DNA of 64,000 nt from Ferriphaselus amnicola (GTDB taxonomy: Bacteria > Pseudomonadota > Gammaproteobacteria > Burkholderiales > Gallionellaceae). The notes under the pieces are model-generated. The model searched no databases. It was not told where the DNA came from and worked only from the letters and a program-made list of their open reading frames with translations. Location: contig NZ_AP018738.1 in assembly GCF_000974685.2 (NCBI RefSeq), positions 2,294,001-2,358,000 on the forward strand. The letters run 5' to 3'. Of this stretch, positions 1 to 8,749 are shown one piece after another; within the stretch, counting starts at the first letter, position 1; each line of letters begins with the position of its first letter. Position numbers and translations under genes: made by a program.

Positions 1-2825
1 ACGCGAATGAAGGTGTACTTCTTTTTGACCCGACAACACAAGGGTTTATTGAGTTTAATGATGCCATGTGCGAGGGTCTGGGGTACAGTCAGGCAGAGTT
101 TGCCCAGCTTTCCATCCCTGATATTCAGGCAGAGCATGATGGTGAACAGATTAGATCCAACATACGCACCATTTTGACGACTGGATCGATGGCATTCGAG
201 ACTCTACACCGCCACCGTGACGGCTCTCTGCGAAACGTCCACGTCAGCAGCAAGACGGTACACCTACATGGGCGGAGCTTCGTAGTCACCATAATCACTG
301 ACATAACTGAACGTAAGCGCACACAACTGGCATTGCAAGCCAGTGAAGAAAAGTTGCGCATCATCCTCGACAGTGTGGATGCCTACATCTATCTCAAAGA
401 TATCAATGGCCGCTATTTGTTCGCCAATCGCCCAGTAAGGGAATTGTGGGGCGCCTCTATGGCCGAAATCGTTGGTTTCGGTGATGAGAAATTCTTCGAT
501 GAGGCAACTGCCCAAACAATCCGCCACAATGATAGCCAAGTCTTGCTTGGGGGAGAGACCATCTCGGTCGAGGAAACCAATACCGTTCCGGCTACTGGGC
601 TCACCGCTACTTACCTATCTACCAAGCTTCCACTTAGAAGCGCAGATGGCAGTATTTACGCGCTATGCGGCATCTCGACCGATATCACGATACGAATAAA
701 TGCCGAGGTCGCTCTCCGCGAGAGTGAAGCTCGGGCACAGGGACTGGCAAATTTGCTGCGCCTGATCACCGACAACGTGCCAGACATGATCTGGGCAAAA
801 GATTTGGAAAATCGCTATCTATTCGCCAACAAGGCAATTTGCGAGCAACTGCTGAATGCTTCTGATACCGATGAACCGATAGGCAAGGATGATATGTTTT
901 TTGCACTGCGTGAGCGAAATCGCCATCCCGAGGATCCGCAATGGCATACTTTCGGAGAGCTTTGTCAGGACAGCGATATGCTGACCTTGCAAAATGGCAA
1001 ACCCTCACAGTTCGATGAATATGGCAATGTTCAGGGCAAGTTCTTGTTCTTGGATGTACATAAAGCCCCATTTGTGAATGACAAAGGTGAGTTGGTCGGC
1101 GTGGTCGGTTCGGCGCGCGATGTCACCGCGCAAAAAGCCGTCGAGGAGAAGCTGCGATTAGCCGCACTGGTGCTCGATAACAGCAGCGAAGCAATGTTGG
1201 TTACCGATGCTGATAACCGCATTGTGGATGTCAATCCAGCCTTTACCACATTGACGGGATACACTTCGATGGAGGTAATGGGCAAAGATCCCGCCCTACT
1301 AAAATCCGGCAAACATCAACCGGACTTCTATCTGGATATGTGGCGACAGATCGAAGCAACCGGTCGCTGGCAGGGTGAAGTTTGGAATCGGCGTAAGAAT
1401 GGCGACCTCTATGTGGAGTGGTTAACTATCAATACTATACGCCACGCCGATGGCACAGTGAACCGACGCGTTGCTATGTTCTCGGACATCACCGAAAAGA
1501 AGAGGTCTGAAGAACTGATCTGGATGCACGCCAACTTCGATCAGCTTACCCAGTTGCCGAATCGCCGCATGTTCCATGATCGATTGGTGCAAGACTTAAA
1601 GAAAGCAAACCGCGCAGGATTGAAGTTGGCTCTGATGTTCCTTGATTTAGATCGATTCAAAGAGGTCAACGACACTTTGGGGCACGATATCGGTGATGCT
1701 TTACTGGTCGAAGCATCTAAGCGCATCGTGGCGTGTGTACGCGAATCAGATACGGTAGCGAGATTGGGCGGCGATGAGTTCACCATCATTCTGGCCGATC
1801 TGGACGATCTAAGTTGTATTGAGCGCATCGCCGAGGCGGTTCTGCTGTCTTTGGTGCAGCCGTTCGAGTTGGGCAAAAATGTTGCTTATATTTCTGCCAG
1901 CATCGGGATCACCCTGTACCCAGACGATGCGATAACTTTGGAGGATATGCTGAAGAATGCCGATCAGGCGATGTACGTGGCCAAGAGTTCTGGGCGAAAC
2001 CGTTTCAGCTACTTCACCAGCGCCATGCAGGAATCTGCACAATACCGGCTACTCTTGCTAAACGACTTGCGTAACGCGCTACCTGAACAACAGTTGCAAT
2101 TATTCTACCAGCCCATCGTTGAGTTGCAGACCGGTAGAATTCACAAAGCCGAGGCTCTGCTTCGTTGGTTCCACCCGAAGCGGGGCCTAATAAACCCAGT
2201 GGATTTCATCCCCCTCGCTGAAGATTCTGGACTTATCTTTGAGATTGGCGATTGGGTGTTTGCCCAAGCTGTGCAGCAAACTCAGGCTTGGCTCAGCCGC
2301 TTTGGTTCGGACTTTCAGGTCACCATCAACAAATCTCCGCTACAGATACAATCAAAGGCGGATCGTTGTGACTGGCAGCAACAACTAAGATTGTCGGGTT
2401 TGAGCGGCCAGAACTTCATTATCGAGATCACCGAAGGATTGTTGTTGAACACCACGCCGGAGGTCGCGTCCGAGTTGCTAGCCTTCCGTGATGCTGGCAT
2501 TCAAGTCGCCATTGATGACTTCGGTACCGGCTATTCCTCCTTAGCCTATCTGAAGAAGCTGGATATCGACTACATCAAGATTGACCAGTCATTCATCAGC
2601 AATTTATCCTCTGATTCAAGTGACATGGCGCTGGCCGAAGCGATTGTAGTGATGGCGCATAAGCTCGGACTAAAAGTCGTGGCTGAAGGGGTGGAAACCT
2701 CTCAACAGCGGGATTTTCTACTCAATATGGGCTGCGACTACGCTCAAGGATTTTTTTATTCCAGACCGCTTCCAGTTAGTGAGTTCGAAAACATGGTGGC
2801 AAGATTGGAGCAACACGGCGAATAG
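1..2825 (+). CDS. PAS/GGDEF/EAL sensor protein (5' end outside window)
   Basis: Signalling protein that makes and/or breaks cyclic di-GMP. The reading frame is already open at base 3 and begins inside a PAS domain (NEGVLLFDPTTQGFIEFNDA), so the true start is left of the window. At least four PAS/PAC modules follow, each ending in a typical DITERK- or DVTAQK-like sequence. A GGDEF domain has an intact GGDEF active site about 568 residues after the ATG at base 66. A C-terminal EAL domain has AEALLRW, DDFGTGYSS and VAEGVET, which are the usual marks of an active phosphodiesterase. No membrane segment is visible in the part seen, so it may be cytoplasmic, but the missing N-terminus could change this. 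Whether synthesis or hydrolysis dominates cannot be told from sequence. Confidence 0.93.
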   Translation, partial: ANEGVLLFDPTTQGFIEFNDAMCEGLGYSQAEFAQLSIPDIQAEHDGEQIRSNIRTILTTGSMAFETLHRHRDGSLRNVHVSSKTVHLHGRSFVVTIITDITERKRTQLALQASEEKLRIILDSVDAYIYLKDINGRYLFANRPVRELWGASMAEIVGFGDEKFFDEATAQTIRHNDSQVLLGGETISVEETNTVPATGLTATYLSTKLPLRSADGSIYALCGISTDITIRINAEVALRESEARAQGLANLLRLITDNVPDMIWAKDLENRYLFANKAICEQLLNASDTDEPIGKDDMFFALRERNRHPEDPQWHTFGELCQDSDMLTLQNGKPSQFDEYGNVQGKFLFLDVHKAPFVNDKGELVGVVGSARDVTAQKAVEEKLRLAALVLDNSSEAMLVTDADNRIVDVNPAFTTLTGYTSMEVMGKDPALLKSGKHQPDFYLDMWRQIEATGRWQGEVWNRRKNGDLYVEWLTINTIRHADGTVNRRVAMFSDITEKKRSEELIWMHANFDQLTQLPNRRMFHDRLVQDLKKANRAGLKLALMFLDLDRFKEVNDTLGHDIGDALLVEASKRIVACVRESDTVARLGGDEFTIILADLDDLSCIERIAEAVLLSLVQPFELGKNVAYISASIGITLYPDDAITLEDMLKNADQAMYVAKSSGRNRFSYFTSAMQESAQYRLLLLNDLRNALPEQQLQLFYQPIVELQTGRIHKAEALLRWFHPKRGLINPVDFIPLAEDSGLIFEIGDWVFAQAVQQTQAWLSRFGSDFQVTINKSPLQIQSKADRCDWQQQLRLSGLSGQNFIIEITEGLLLNTTPEVASELLAFRDAGIQVAIDDFGTGYSSLAYLKKLDIDYIKIDQSFISNLSSDSSDMALAEAIVVMAHKLGLKVVAEGVETSQQRDFLLNMGCDYAQGFFYSRPLPVSEFENMVARLEQHGE

Positions 2826-2837
2826 ACTACGTAAAAA

Positions 2838-3351
2838 TTAAGTAGCCCCACTATTTGTGGCGGATTTGTCGCCAAGGGGTTCCCATTTCTCTTGGTTGTG
2901 GCATTGGCTGCAGTTGCCCGTGATTTGTTCGTGTAGCGCATCTTTGGGAGACTTGTGCCAGCCTTGGCATTCCTTTAGTGTTTCCGATTTAAGCAAAGCG
3001 TGATTGAAATGTCCCTGCTGCCTGAACTGCTTCACGCCTGCATGATCGCTATGACATGCGATGCATGTCTTGACTGAGTAACTTTTGATGGAAGGGGGTT
3101 GAGGTAAGTGGTTTTGCAATAGGTTTTCTGGCAGATGTCAGTCTGCCAATCTAGGCTGGCTTGTGGCAAACCACACAGCGCTCTGAAGTCGCACCTACCA
3201 ATGTGGTAAGACAGGCAAAACAATCCGTTTCCAGTTGCTTGTGACCGTTGATCAGCTTGCCAGGGCCAACCATCAAGTTTGGGTAAGCAAATACAAGAAC
3301 AGTGATGGCGATAATATTGGCCGCCAAGATCATCTTGAGGAGTTTGCTCAT
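2838..3351 (-). pseudogene. decayed multihaem cytochrome c gene
   Basis: Remnant of a small secreted or membrane-anchored multihaem cytochrome c of the class III/c7 type. Reading starts at MSKLLKMILAANIIAITVLV, a signal or anchor helix. CxxCH haem motifs are recognisable: CVVCH, CIACH and CSQCH are intact. CFACL has Leu where His is expected, and CQGWH has Trp in place of the second Cys. An in-frame TAG follows CVVCHKPA. A one-base insertion just before CIACH shifts the frame, because QD then CIACH reads through if a single A is removed. At least four lesions make function very unlikely. The intact ancestor probably carried electrons in the periplasm or at the outer surface. Confidence 0.75.
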
Positions 3352-3353
3352 AT

Positions 3354-3449
3354 CTATCCCCAAAATAGAATGATGCTCACTATATGACCCAGTGCCAGTG
3401 CAACGAAGACGATGAAAATCGGGATGTGAATCTTGCGCCATTTGGTCAT
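3354..3449 (-). pseudogene. C-terminal scrap of a membrane cytochrome b-like protein
   Basis: A 31-codon reading frame starts MTKWRKIHIPIFIVFVALAL and ends two bases before the start of the decayed cytochrome c. It consists of a basic KWRKIH segment and one hydrophobic helix with a His (GHIVS). This looks like the last transmembrane helix of a b-type cytochrome partner whose upstream part is missing. Its place directly ahead of the cytochrome c remnant suggests a former two-gene electron transfer unit. The family assignment is inference from a very short stretch. Confidence 0.4.
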
Positions 3450-3573
3450 GCTGGCTATATTTTGATGGAAACGAACAACCTAATTTTTAGCCCAAAAAAA
3501 GTGAACTAAACTTGATAGATATACTCTACTATTTAGTGAGTCGTCTTTCTTTCTGATTTTTTTCAACTTTCCG

Positions 3574-3798
3574 ATGGGACTAAAGATTATGGTCATGCCA
3601 ACTGCAAATTTAATGATAAGTAACATCGGGTGGCATTTTGTGTCGCTCGTGGCGGTGTTGCTGCTGCTTGTGATGTTGTTTATTTCAGCTCCAATCTGGC
3701 TGGCGATTTTTGCTACGACAGCCTGTCCAAAGGAGAGGCTGCTTGCCGTCGCCTCGATGTTTACCACGAGTATCGCAACATTGGTCGTGACAGTTTAA
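3574..3798 (+). CDS. possible small membrane protein, doubtful
   Basis: A 74-residue frame with a strongly hydrophobic middle (HFVSLVAVLLLLVMLFISAP) and a second hydrophobic stretch, which would give two membrane helices. No Shine-Dalgarno sequence is obvious before the ATG and no family is recognised. It sits in otherwise decayed DNA, so it may be a chance frame or a fragment of a lost membrane gene. Confidence 0.2.
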   Translation: MGLKIMVMPTANLMISNIGWHFVSLVAVLLLLVMLFISAPIWLAIFATTACPKERLLAVASMFTTSIATLVVTV

Positions 3799-4062
3799 CT
3801 ACCAAGCTTTGGTGTGGTGCGAGTGTGCTCAGTTTCTGCCTAGCTCGTGTTCGAATTAGCAGATAGACAGAATTATGTTCCCTTGCAACGGACTCATTCA
3901 TTATCTGTGACTGAGTCGGCATGGGTGTTGCGCTTCCTCTAATGTTCCCCCTCTGTCAGAGTTTGGCGCGCGTAACCAGTATATTCAAGGGCGGCTTGCC
4001 AACTCATTGCAGACAAAATCGGCTGGCCATCCTGGATGGCGGCTTTGGCCGAAGTCCGGTCG

Positions 4063-4195
4063 TCGGCCATAAGAGACGGTGGGGAAATGCTGAGAAGGCT
4101 GATTGAATGCTCTGAGGGGTTGTCCGTTTCACTCCTGACAGCGGACGTTCAAAACTAAGTGTCTGATGGTGATCGACCGTCGCTTGCTAACCCAT
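4063..4195 (+). repeat. copy A of a ~132-bp dispersed inverted repeat
   Basis: This segment aligns with the reverse complement of 12124-12254 over its full length, at about 80 percent identity by eye. The best conserved blocks are tcggccataagagacggtgg, cactcctgacagcggacgtt and gctaacccat. The two copies face each other across about 7.9 kb holding five signalling genes. No coding potential is apparent. It could be a dispersed intergenic repeat or the edge of a rearranged segment. Confidence 0.7.
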
Positions 4196-4277
4196 TGCTG
4201 CCAGTTGGCCTCATGTGAATGAAAGACTCCTGAATCGGCCAAAGTTGGATTTCAGAAATTCTGCTTGTGGCTTGGAT

Positions 4278-4718
4278 TCAACACTTGCAATTCTCGCGGC
4301 AGTAATCACGGTACTTCAAATCCTCTTCCAGTAGATGGCCGATGAAAGCCTGCTTGACCTTTAGCCCAGTCTCGATCCACTCGTAGTCCGTCCCGTTACG
4401 TTCAAAACCCTCGGTGATATTATGAAAATACTGGATCGCTTCTGCATGTTTCAGTGCATGTTCAGATGCATTCAGATAGCACCATTCCTTGAACAAACGC
4501 TCCTCATGGGCGAAGTGCGCCACCGCGTCATCCACAATGGCACGCATGCATCGTTTGATCTCTTCAATGCCCAAACGCGAGATGATAGCTCCATTCAGTT
4601 CGTTGACGAGCATGATGAAGTGCTTGTGTTCGGCATCGATCTCTGGATCGCAGACGCTCAAGTCATCTGTCCAAGTCAGGCGCCATGGAGTTGATTTAGT
4701 TGGGGATGACATAGTCAT
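4278..4718 (-). CDS. bacteriohaemerythrin
   Basis: Small cytoplasmic four-helix di-iron protein of the haemerythrin family, which binds oxygen and may store, deliver or sense it. The ligand pattern is visible: H in DAEHKHF, HxxxE in HFAHEERLF, HxxxH in HALKH and HxxxxD in HLLEEDLKYRD. The ATG at 4718 (MTMSSPTKSTPW) is chosen. It overlaps the end of the upstream HD-GYP gene by about 20 bases, while the longer frame from 4763 would overlap it deeply. About 146 residues is usual for a single-domain member. It is the last gene of a kinase - response regulator - haemerythrin unit, so an oxygen or redox link to c-di-GMP control is a reasonable inference. The C-terminus has two extra Cys (ENCKC). 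Confidence 0.9.
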   Translation of the reverse strand: MTMSSPTKSTPWRLTWTDDLSVCDPEIDAEHKHFIMLVNELNGAIISRLGIEEIKRCMRAIVDDAVAHFAHEERLFKEWCYLNASEHALKHAEAIQYFHNITEGFERNGTDYEWIETGLKVKQAFIGHLLEEDLKYRDYCRENCKC

Positions 4719-5721
4719 GCTCTCGGAATAGTTTGATGCATATGTCGGCGACCATGGGATCAAACAATTTGCCTTTGTTGCGCTCGATCTCCTCCAGTGC
4801 CGCGTCGATACCTAATCCTGGACGATAGGGACGGTGGGAAATCATTGACTCGACGACATCGGCTACCGCCATGATCTTGGCCTCGATCAGGATCTGGTCT
4901 CCTTTGAGCGCATGTGGATAGCCCGACCCATCCAATCGCTCATGATGTTGCAGCACAATCTGTGCGATAGGCCAAGGAAAGTCGATAGTTTTCAATATCT
5001 CGTAACCGTTCTGTGCGTGTTCTTTAATCAGACCGAATTCCAGAGGATTAAGGCGGCCTGGTTTACTGAGGATCTCGGAGGGAACTTGAATCTTGCCAAC
5101 ATCATGCACAACACCCGCTAAGCTAATGCACTCAATCTGTTCGGATGGCAACTGAAGAGCGTTGGCGATAGCGACAGCCAGTTGTGAGACGCGTCTTTGA
5201 TGTCCTGCGGTATAGGGATCGCGCATTTCGACGATGGAGGCCAATGCGGTGACCGAATCGAACAGATTCTGTCGTAGTTTCTGTTCACTCTGCTGGAGCT
5301 CTATGGTGCGTTCTTGGATCACCTCTTCTAGATGGTTGCGCAGACGATGCAATTCCAAGTGGGCGCGAACTCTAGCCATCAACTCTTCGCGTTGATACGG
5401 CTTGGTGACAAAGTCGACCGCACCCACGCCAAAACCTAGCACCTTCTCATCTATCTCGGTGACCGCGCTGACAAAGATGACCGGCACATTCCTAGTCGCT
5501 TCGTTCGCCTTGAGGCGTCGGCAAACTTCCAGCCCATCCATTTTTGGCATGCGGATATCGAGCAGCACCAAATCGGGCGGATGTGTTGCGGCAGCATGCA
5601 ATGCCAGTTCCCCGCTAATTGCAGACAGTACTTCATAACCCTCCGCCTTCAAAAGGTCGGTCAATAACCGTAGTGAAGCGGGGGTGTCATCAACGGCGAG
5701 TATCTTCCCTTTGTATGTCAT
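4696..5721 (-). CDS. response regulator with HD-GYP domain (RpfG type)
   Basis: Cytoplasmic c-di-GMP phosphodiesterase controlled by phosphorylation. Residues 5-120 form a receiver domain with the acidic DD pair near residue 11, phospho-acceptor Asp55 in LLDIRMPKMDG and Lys107. A short coiled coil (about 125-150) leads to the HD-GYP domain, with HD at 206-207 (HDVGKIQVP) and HHERLDGSGYP at 259-269. All key residues appear intact, so an active hydrolase is expected. Its ATG overlaps the stop of the hybrid kinase gene by four bases (ATGA), which implies translational coupling. That kinase is its most likely phosphodonor, although the kinase has its own receiver. Confidence 0.93.
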   Translation of the reverse strand: MTYKGKILAVDDTPASLRLLTDLLKAEGYEVLSAISGELALHAAATHPPDLVLLDIRMPKMDGLEVCRRLKANEATRNVPVIFVSAVTEIDEKVLGFGVGAVDFVTKPYQREELMARVRAHLELHRLRNHLEEVIQERTIELQQSEQKLRQNLFDSVTALASIVEMRDPYTAGHQRRVSQLAVAIANALQLPSEQIECISLAGVVHDVGKIQVPSEILSKPGRLNPLEFGLIKEHAQNGYEILKTIDFPWPIAQIVLQHHERLDGSGYPHALKGDQILIEAKIMAVADVVESMISHRPYRPGLGIDAALEEIERNKGKLFDPMVADICIKLFREHDYVIPN

Positions 5722-8420
5722 GGTATTCCTTCAGGATGGCTGTCCTGCAATGCTTTCAGGATGGTTGGATAGTCAAAACCAGACACCAATGCGGAGAGTG
5801 CCTGATGCAAGGTCGGATCACAGGTTGCGACCTGTTCCATGGCGAGATGGATACGTTCTTCCTCAAGGCTTTCCAGCGCATCGTGTAACTCATTGCGCAG
5901 GCTGGTCGGCAATCGGCTCAACATCTGAGTCGTCAGCACAACGTTGTTTCGGTGTTTGCTGCCTTGCTCGTTCGCATAGACGTAGCGAACGCCCAGGTGT
6001 TTCGCTAGGCTTTCATATATCTCACTGAATCGGTAAGGCTTCCGGATGAAGTCATCCATGCCGGCCTCAAGCATCTCGTTACGCTGTTCGGCAAAAGCTG
6101 AGGCGGTGACTGCGACGATCTTGACGTCAGTTCCTCCTGGTAGTTGTCGGATGATCTGTGTCGCTTCGATGCCATCCATCACTGGCATGCGCCTATCCAT
6201 CCAAATCAGATGTGGCGCCCAGGTTTGAAAGAGGTTCACTGCCTGCTCGCCGTTCTCCGCCACCTTGGCCGCGATCCCGATATCTTTCATCAAGCGGGCG
6301 AGCAGCAATTGGTTCTCCACTTGATCCTCCACAATCAGGACACGGTACTCTGGATGGTCTGGCGCCAAACCGGTGACCTCGCCCTTGACGGTGCACTCTG
6401 GTTTGACCACTTCACTTGCCGATACCATTTCTGCGGGCAATTCCACCCGGAAAATCGATCCTACGCCCAGCGTACTTTCGACGCATATATCCCCACCCAT
6501 CAGTTTCACATACTGTTGTGTGATGGTCAGGCCCAACCCCGTGCCTTTCTGCATGGTCGATTCGGACAGTTGTACGAATGGCAGAAAGATGCGCTGCTGA
6601 TCTTCTGGCTTGATGCCCGGACCGGAATCCTCGACTTCGATCATCAGGCGTGGCGGCGTGGTGTGCGGCTTCATGCCAAAGCGAACCGTGACGCCCCCCT
6701 CCTGCGTGAACTTCACCGCATTGCCGACCAGATTGATCAGGACCTGACGTAAACGCGCCTCATCGCCTTTGATGAAGCGCGGGAATTCTGAAGATTGCTC
6801 GACCAGCAGTTGCAGCCCTCTTTCTTGGGCGCGCATATGCATCATGTCGGTGACGTCGCGCACGATCTCGCCGATGTCGAAGGGGGCGTTTTCGATCTCC
6901 ACTCTACCTGCTTCGATCTTGGCCATTTCCAGCACGTCGTTGATCAGGGTGAGCAGATGTTCGCCGCTGCGATTGATGATCCCCAAGTTGTCGCGTTGCT
7001 CTTGTCGCAGTTCGGGGTCTTGTCGCAGGATGTTGGAGAAACCAAGAATGGAGTTCAAGGGGGTGCGTAACTCGTGACTCATGCTGGACAGGAACACACT
7101 CTTGGCCTTGTTCGCTGCTTCCGCCGCGTTGCGCGCTAGCAAGAGATCGGCGGTGCGCAGCTGCACCTCGTCCTCAAGGTGGTCCTGATACTTCCTTAAT
7201 TCCACCTCGGCCTGTTTGCGCTCGGTGATGTCGATATGTGAACCAATCAGATCGGAGACTTTCCCACTCGTGTCGAATTGTTTTTCACCGCGCGCCATGA
7301 TCCAGCGATATTCCCCATCACGATGGCGTAATCTGAACTCGTTCTCATATTGCAGCTCGCTGGAAGCGAGGTACTCACGCACCTTGTCGAGTGCACCCTC
7401 ACGATCATCGGGATGTAGTAGTGATTTCCAAGTATCCAAGGTGTCAGGCAGATCGTCCGGTAGATAGCCAAGTTGTGCCTTCCACTCCGGCGAGTAGTAC
7501 ACATGATCGGTTTTCAGATTCCAACTCCACAGTCCGGTATTGGAGGCTTTCAGCGACATCGATAACTTCTGTTGGGTCTGTTCGAGCAGGGAGTAGGGTT
7601 CTTCGATGACCTCGACCACAATGGCGCGATAAATAAAGATATAGGAGATAACTTTATAGATATGGCCCAGCACGTTATAGCTGCCAGTCATGGTAGTGTA
7701 GAGTGTGAAGAAGAACTCGCTCATCGCCAGAGTGCACACCGCGCCGAACAGTAGCACCACGTTGAAGGTCTGTGGCGCACGCATCTTCGACCATAGGATC
7801 AGCGCCGTGACCACATTGATCGCGATAATCGTATATTCGAAGTTCTTTTTGAATGCGGTCAGCCCCTGTCCCGCGATGAAAGTGTCTGGAAACCACGTTT
7901 GGTGGTACACCACGATCCAATTGATGACGAAGGTGAGGGCAAACAAGGTACCTAGGATCAGGTAGCGCGTCGCCTTGGAACGCAGCGGCGTCCAAGGTCT
8001 GAGTGCGACCACCAGTAATACGAATGAGGCCAAGAGACGTGCGGACAGCCAGAAATTGAGATGCTTCTGTGCGTCGTTGGGCGAGATGTAGTCGGGCATC
8101 CCACCGTAGGATATTGTGTGTAAAAAATCGAGTATGCCCACGGCGAAATAGGCGCAGGCGAGCAGTACGATGTTCCCAGACAGGTTGCGGCTAAGCGAGT
8201 TCCAGCCCATGACGAACACCATCATCGAGATGATGATGGAGGCCGTCTCCAGCAAGACATGCAGGGGCAAGTAGTAGGGAATGCCTTTAAATTCTGGCCA
8301 CGAAGGCAACAGCCAAGCTAGCAATTGAATAATTGCTAGCAGCAACAAAAACGCTCCCATGTTGCGCATGGATTTCTGGTGATTAGGGTGTAGCCATGTC
8401 TGATCGCTAGCTAGATGCAT
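5718..8420 (-). CDS. membrane hybrid histidine kinase (MASE3-like, PAS, HK, REC)
   Basis: Sensor kinase of 900 residues. Residues 20-270 contain about seven hydrophobic helices and resemble a MASE3-type membrane sensor (motifs near GILDFLHTISYGGMPDY). A PAS/PAC module spans about 288-403 (SHIDITERK). A coiled coil leads to HisKA with His449 in SHELRTPL, then HATPase with N-box NLVGNAVKF and G-boxes DSGPGI and GTGLGL. A receiver at about 693-815 carries Asp742 in MDRRMPVMDG. The C-terminal ~80 residues are helical and could be an Hpt-like remnant, but no clear Hpt His motif is seen. It is the first gene of the operon with the HD-GYP regulator. The start at 8420 has an AAAGG about ten bases upstream. 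Confidence 0.93.
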   Translation of the reverse strand: MHLASDQTWLHPNHQKSMRNMGAFLLLLAIIQLLAWLLPSWPEFKGIPYYLPLHVLLETASIIISMMVFVMGWNSLSRNLSGNIVLLACAYFAVGILDFLHTISYGGMPDYISPNDAQKHLNFWLSARLLASFVLLVVALRPWTPLRSKATRYLILGTLFALTFVINWIVVYHQTWFPDTFIAGQGLTAFKKNFEYTIIAINVVTALILWSKMRAPQTFNVVLLFGAVCTLAMSEFFFTLYTTMTGSYNVLGHIYKVISYIFIYRAIVVEVIEEPYSLLEQTQQKLSMSLKASNTGLWSWNLKTDHVYYSPEWKAQLGYLPDDLPDTLDTWKSLLHPDDREGALDKVREYLASSELQYENEFRLRHRDGEYRWIMARGEKQFDTSGKVSDLIGSHIDITERKQAEVELRKYQDHLEDEVQLRTADLLLARNAAEAANKAKSVFLSSMSHELRTPLNSILGFSNILRQDPELRQEQRDNLGIINRSGEHLLTLINDVLEMAKIEAGRVEIENAPFDIGEIVRDVTDMMHMRAQERGLQLLVEQSSEFPRFIKGDEARLRQVLINLVGNAVKFTQEGGVTVRFGMKPHTTPPRLMIEVEDSGPGIKPEDQQRIFLPFVQLSESTMQKGTGLGLTITQQYVKLMGGDICVESTLGVGSIFRVELPAEMVSASEVVKPECTVKGEVTGLAPDHPEYRVLIVEDQVENQLLLARLMKDIGIAAKVAENGEQAVNLFQTWAPHLIWMDRRMPVMDGIEATQIIRQLPGGTDVKIVAVTASAFAEQRNEMLEAGMDDFIRKPYRFSEIYESLAKHLGVRYVYANEQGSKHRNNVVLTTQMLSRLPTSLRNELHDALESLEEERIHLAMEQVATCDPTLHQALSALVSGFDYPTILKALQDSHPEGIP

Positions 8421-8749
8421 GGGATACCTTTACAGCGCATAATCATCGCGAATAAAACACCCAGAAAAATATTACCCACCTTCTGCCACTCTTATCGGCA
8501 CTTTTTAACCATTCTTGGGTTTAGGCCAGAAAAATGTGTGCTCAAAACAAAATCTCCGTACCTCAACAAATATTCCCGAACTCAGCCAAACCTTTTTTCA
8601 AGAAACCCACGCCCCCCTCCATCTATCCTAATTACCAGCCACAGATATACATCGAGCGGATACCGATTTGTAATATCAATACTATTTCCGTGCGGAATAT
8701 CGTAACGACGTAACTACTTTTGACGGGTTTGAAACGATGATCCTTCAGT
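8421..8749. other. 329-bp spacer between two minus-strand units
   Basis: This lies between the stop of the diguanylate cyclase gene and the start of the hybrid kinase. It is AT-rich and should hold the kinase operon promoter. The short frames here are rich in Ser, Arg and Pro and resemble nothing known. No strong terminator hairpin was found. Confidence 0.5.

Larger units (their letters stand above)
3450..4277. other. 828-bp stretch without a convincing gene
   Basis: Between the cytochrome remnants and the haemerythrin gene no well-supported gene is seen. It holds one short hydrophobic reading frame (3574-3798) and one copy of the inverted repeat (4063-4195). The rest shows no family resemblance and is probably degraded or regulatory sequence. 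Confidence 0.6.

Noticed and set aside
3921-4106. 61-residue frame overlapping the inverted repeat
   Set aside because: It runs into repeat DNA, has no family and no ribosome site.
8415-8705. 96-residue plus-strand frame between the two signalling units
   Set aside because: No ribosome site and random-looking composition; it starts inside the hybrid kinase gene's N-terminus on the opposite strand.
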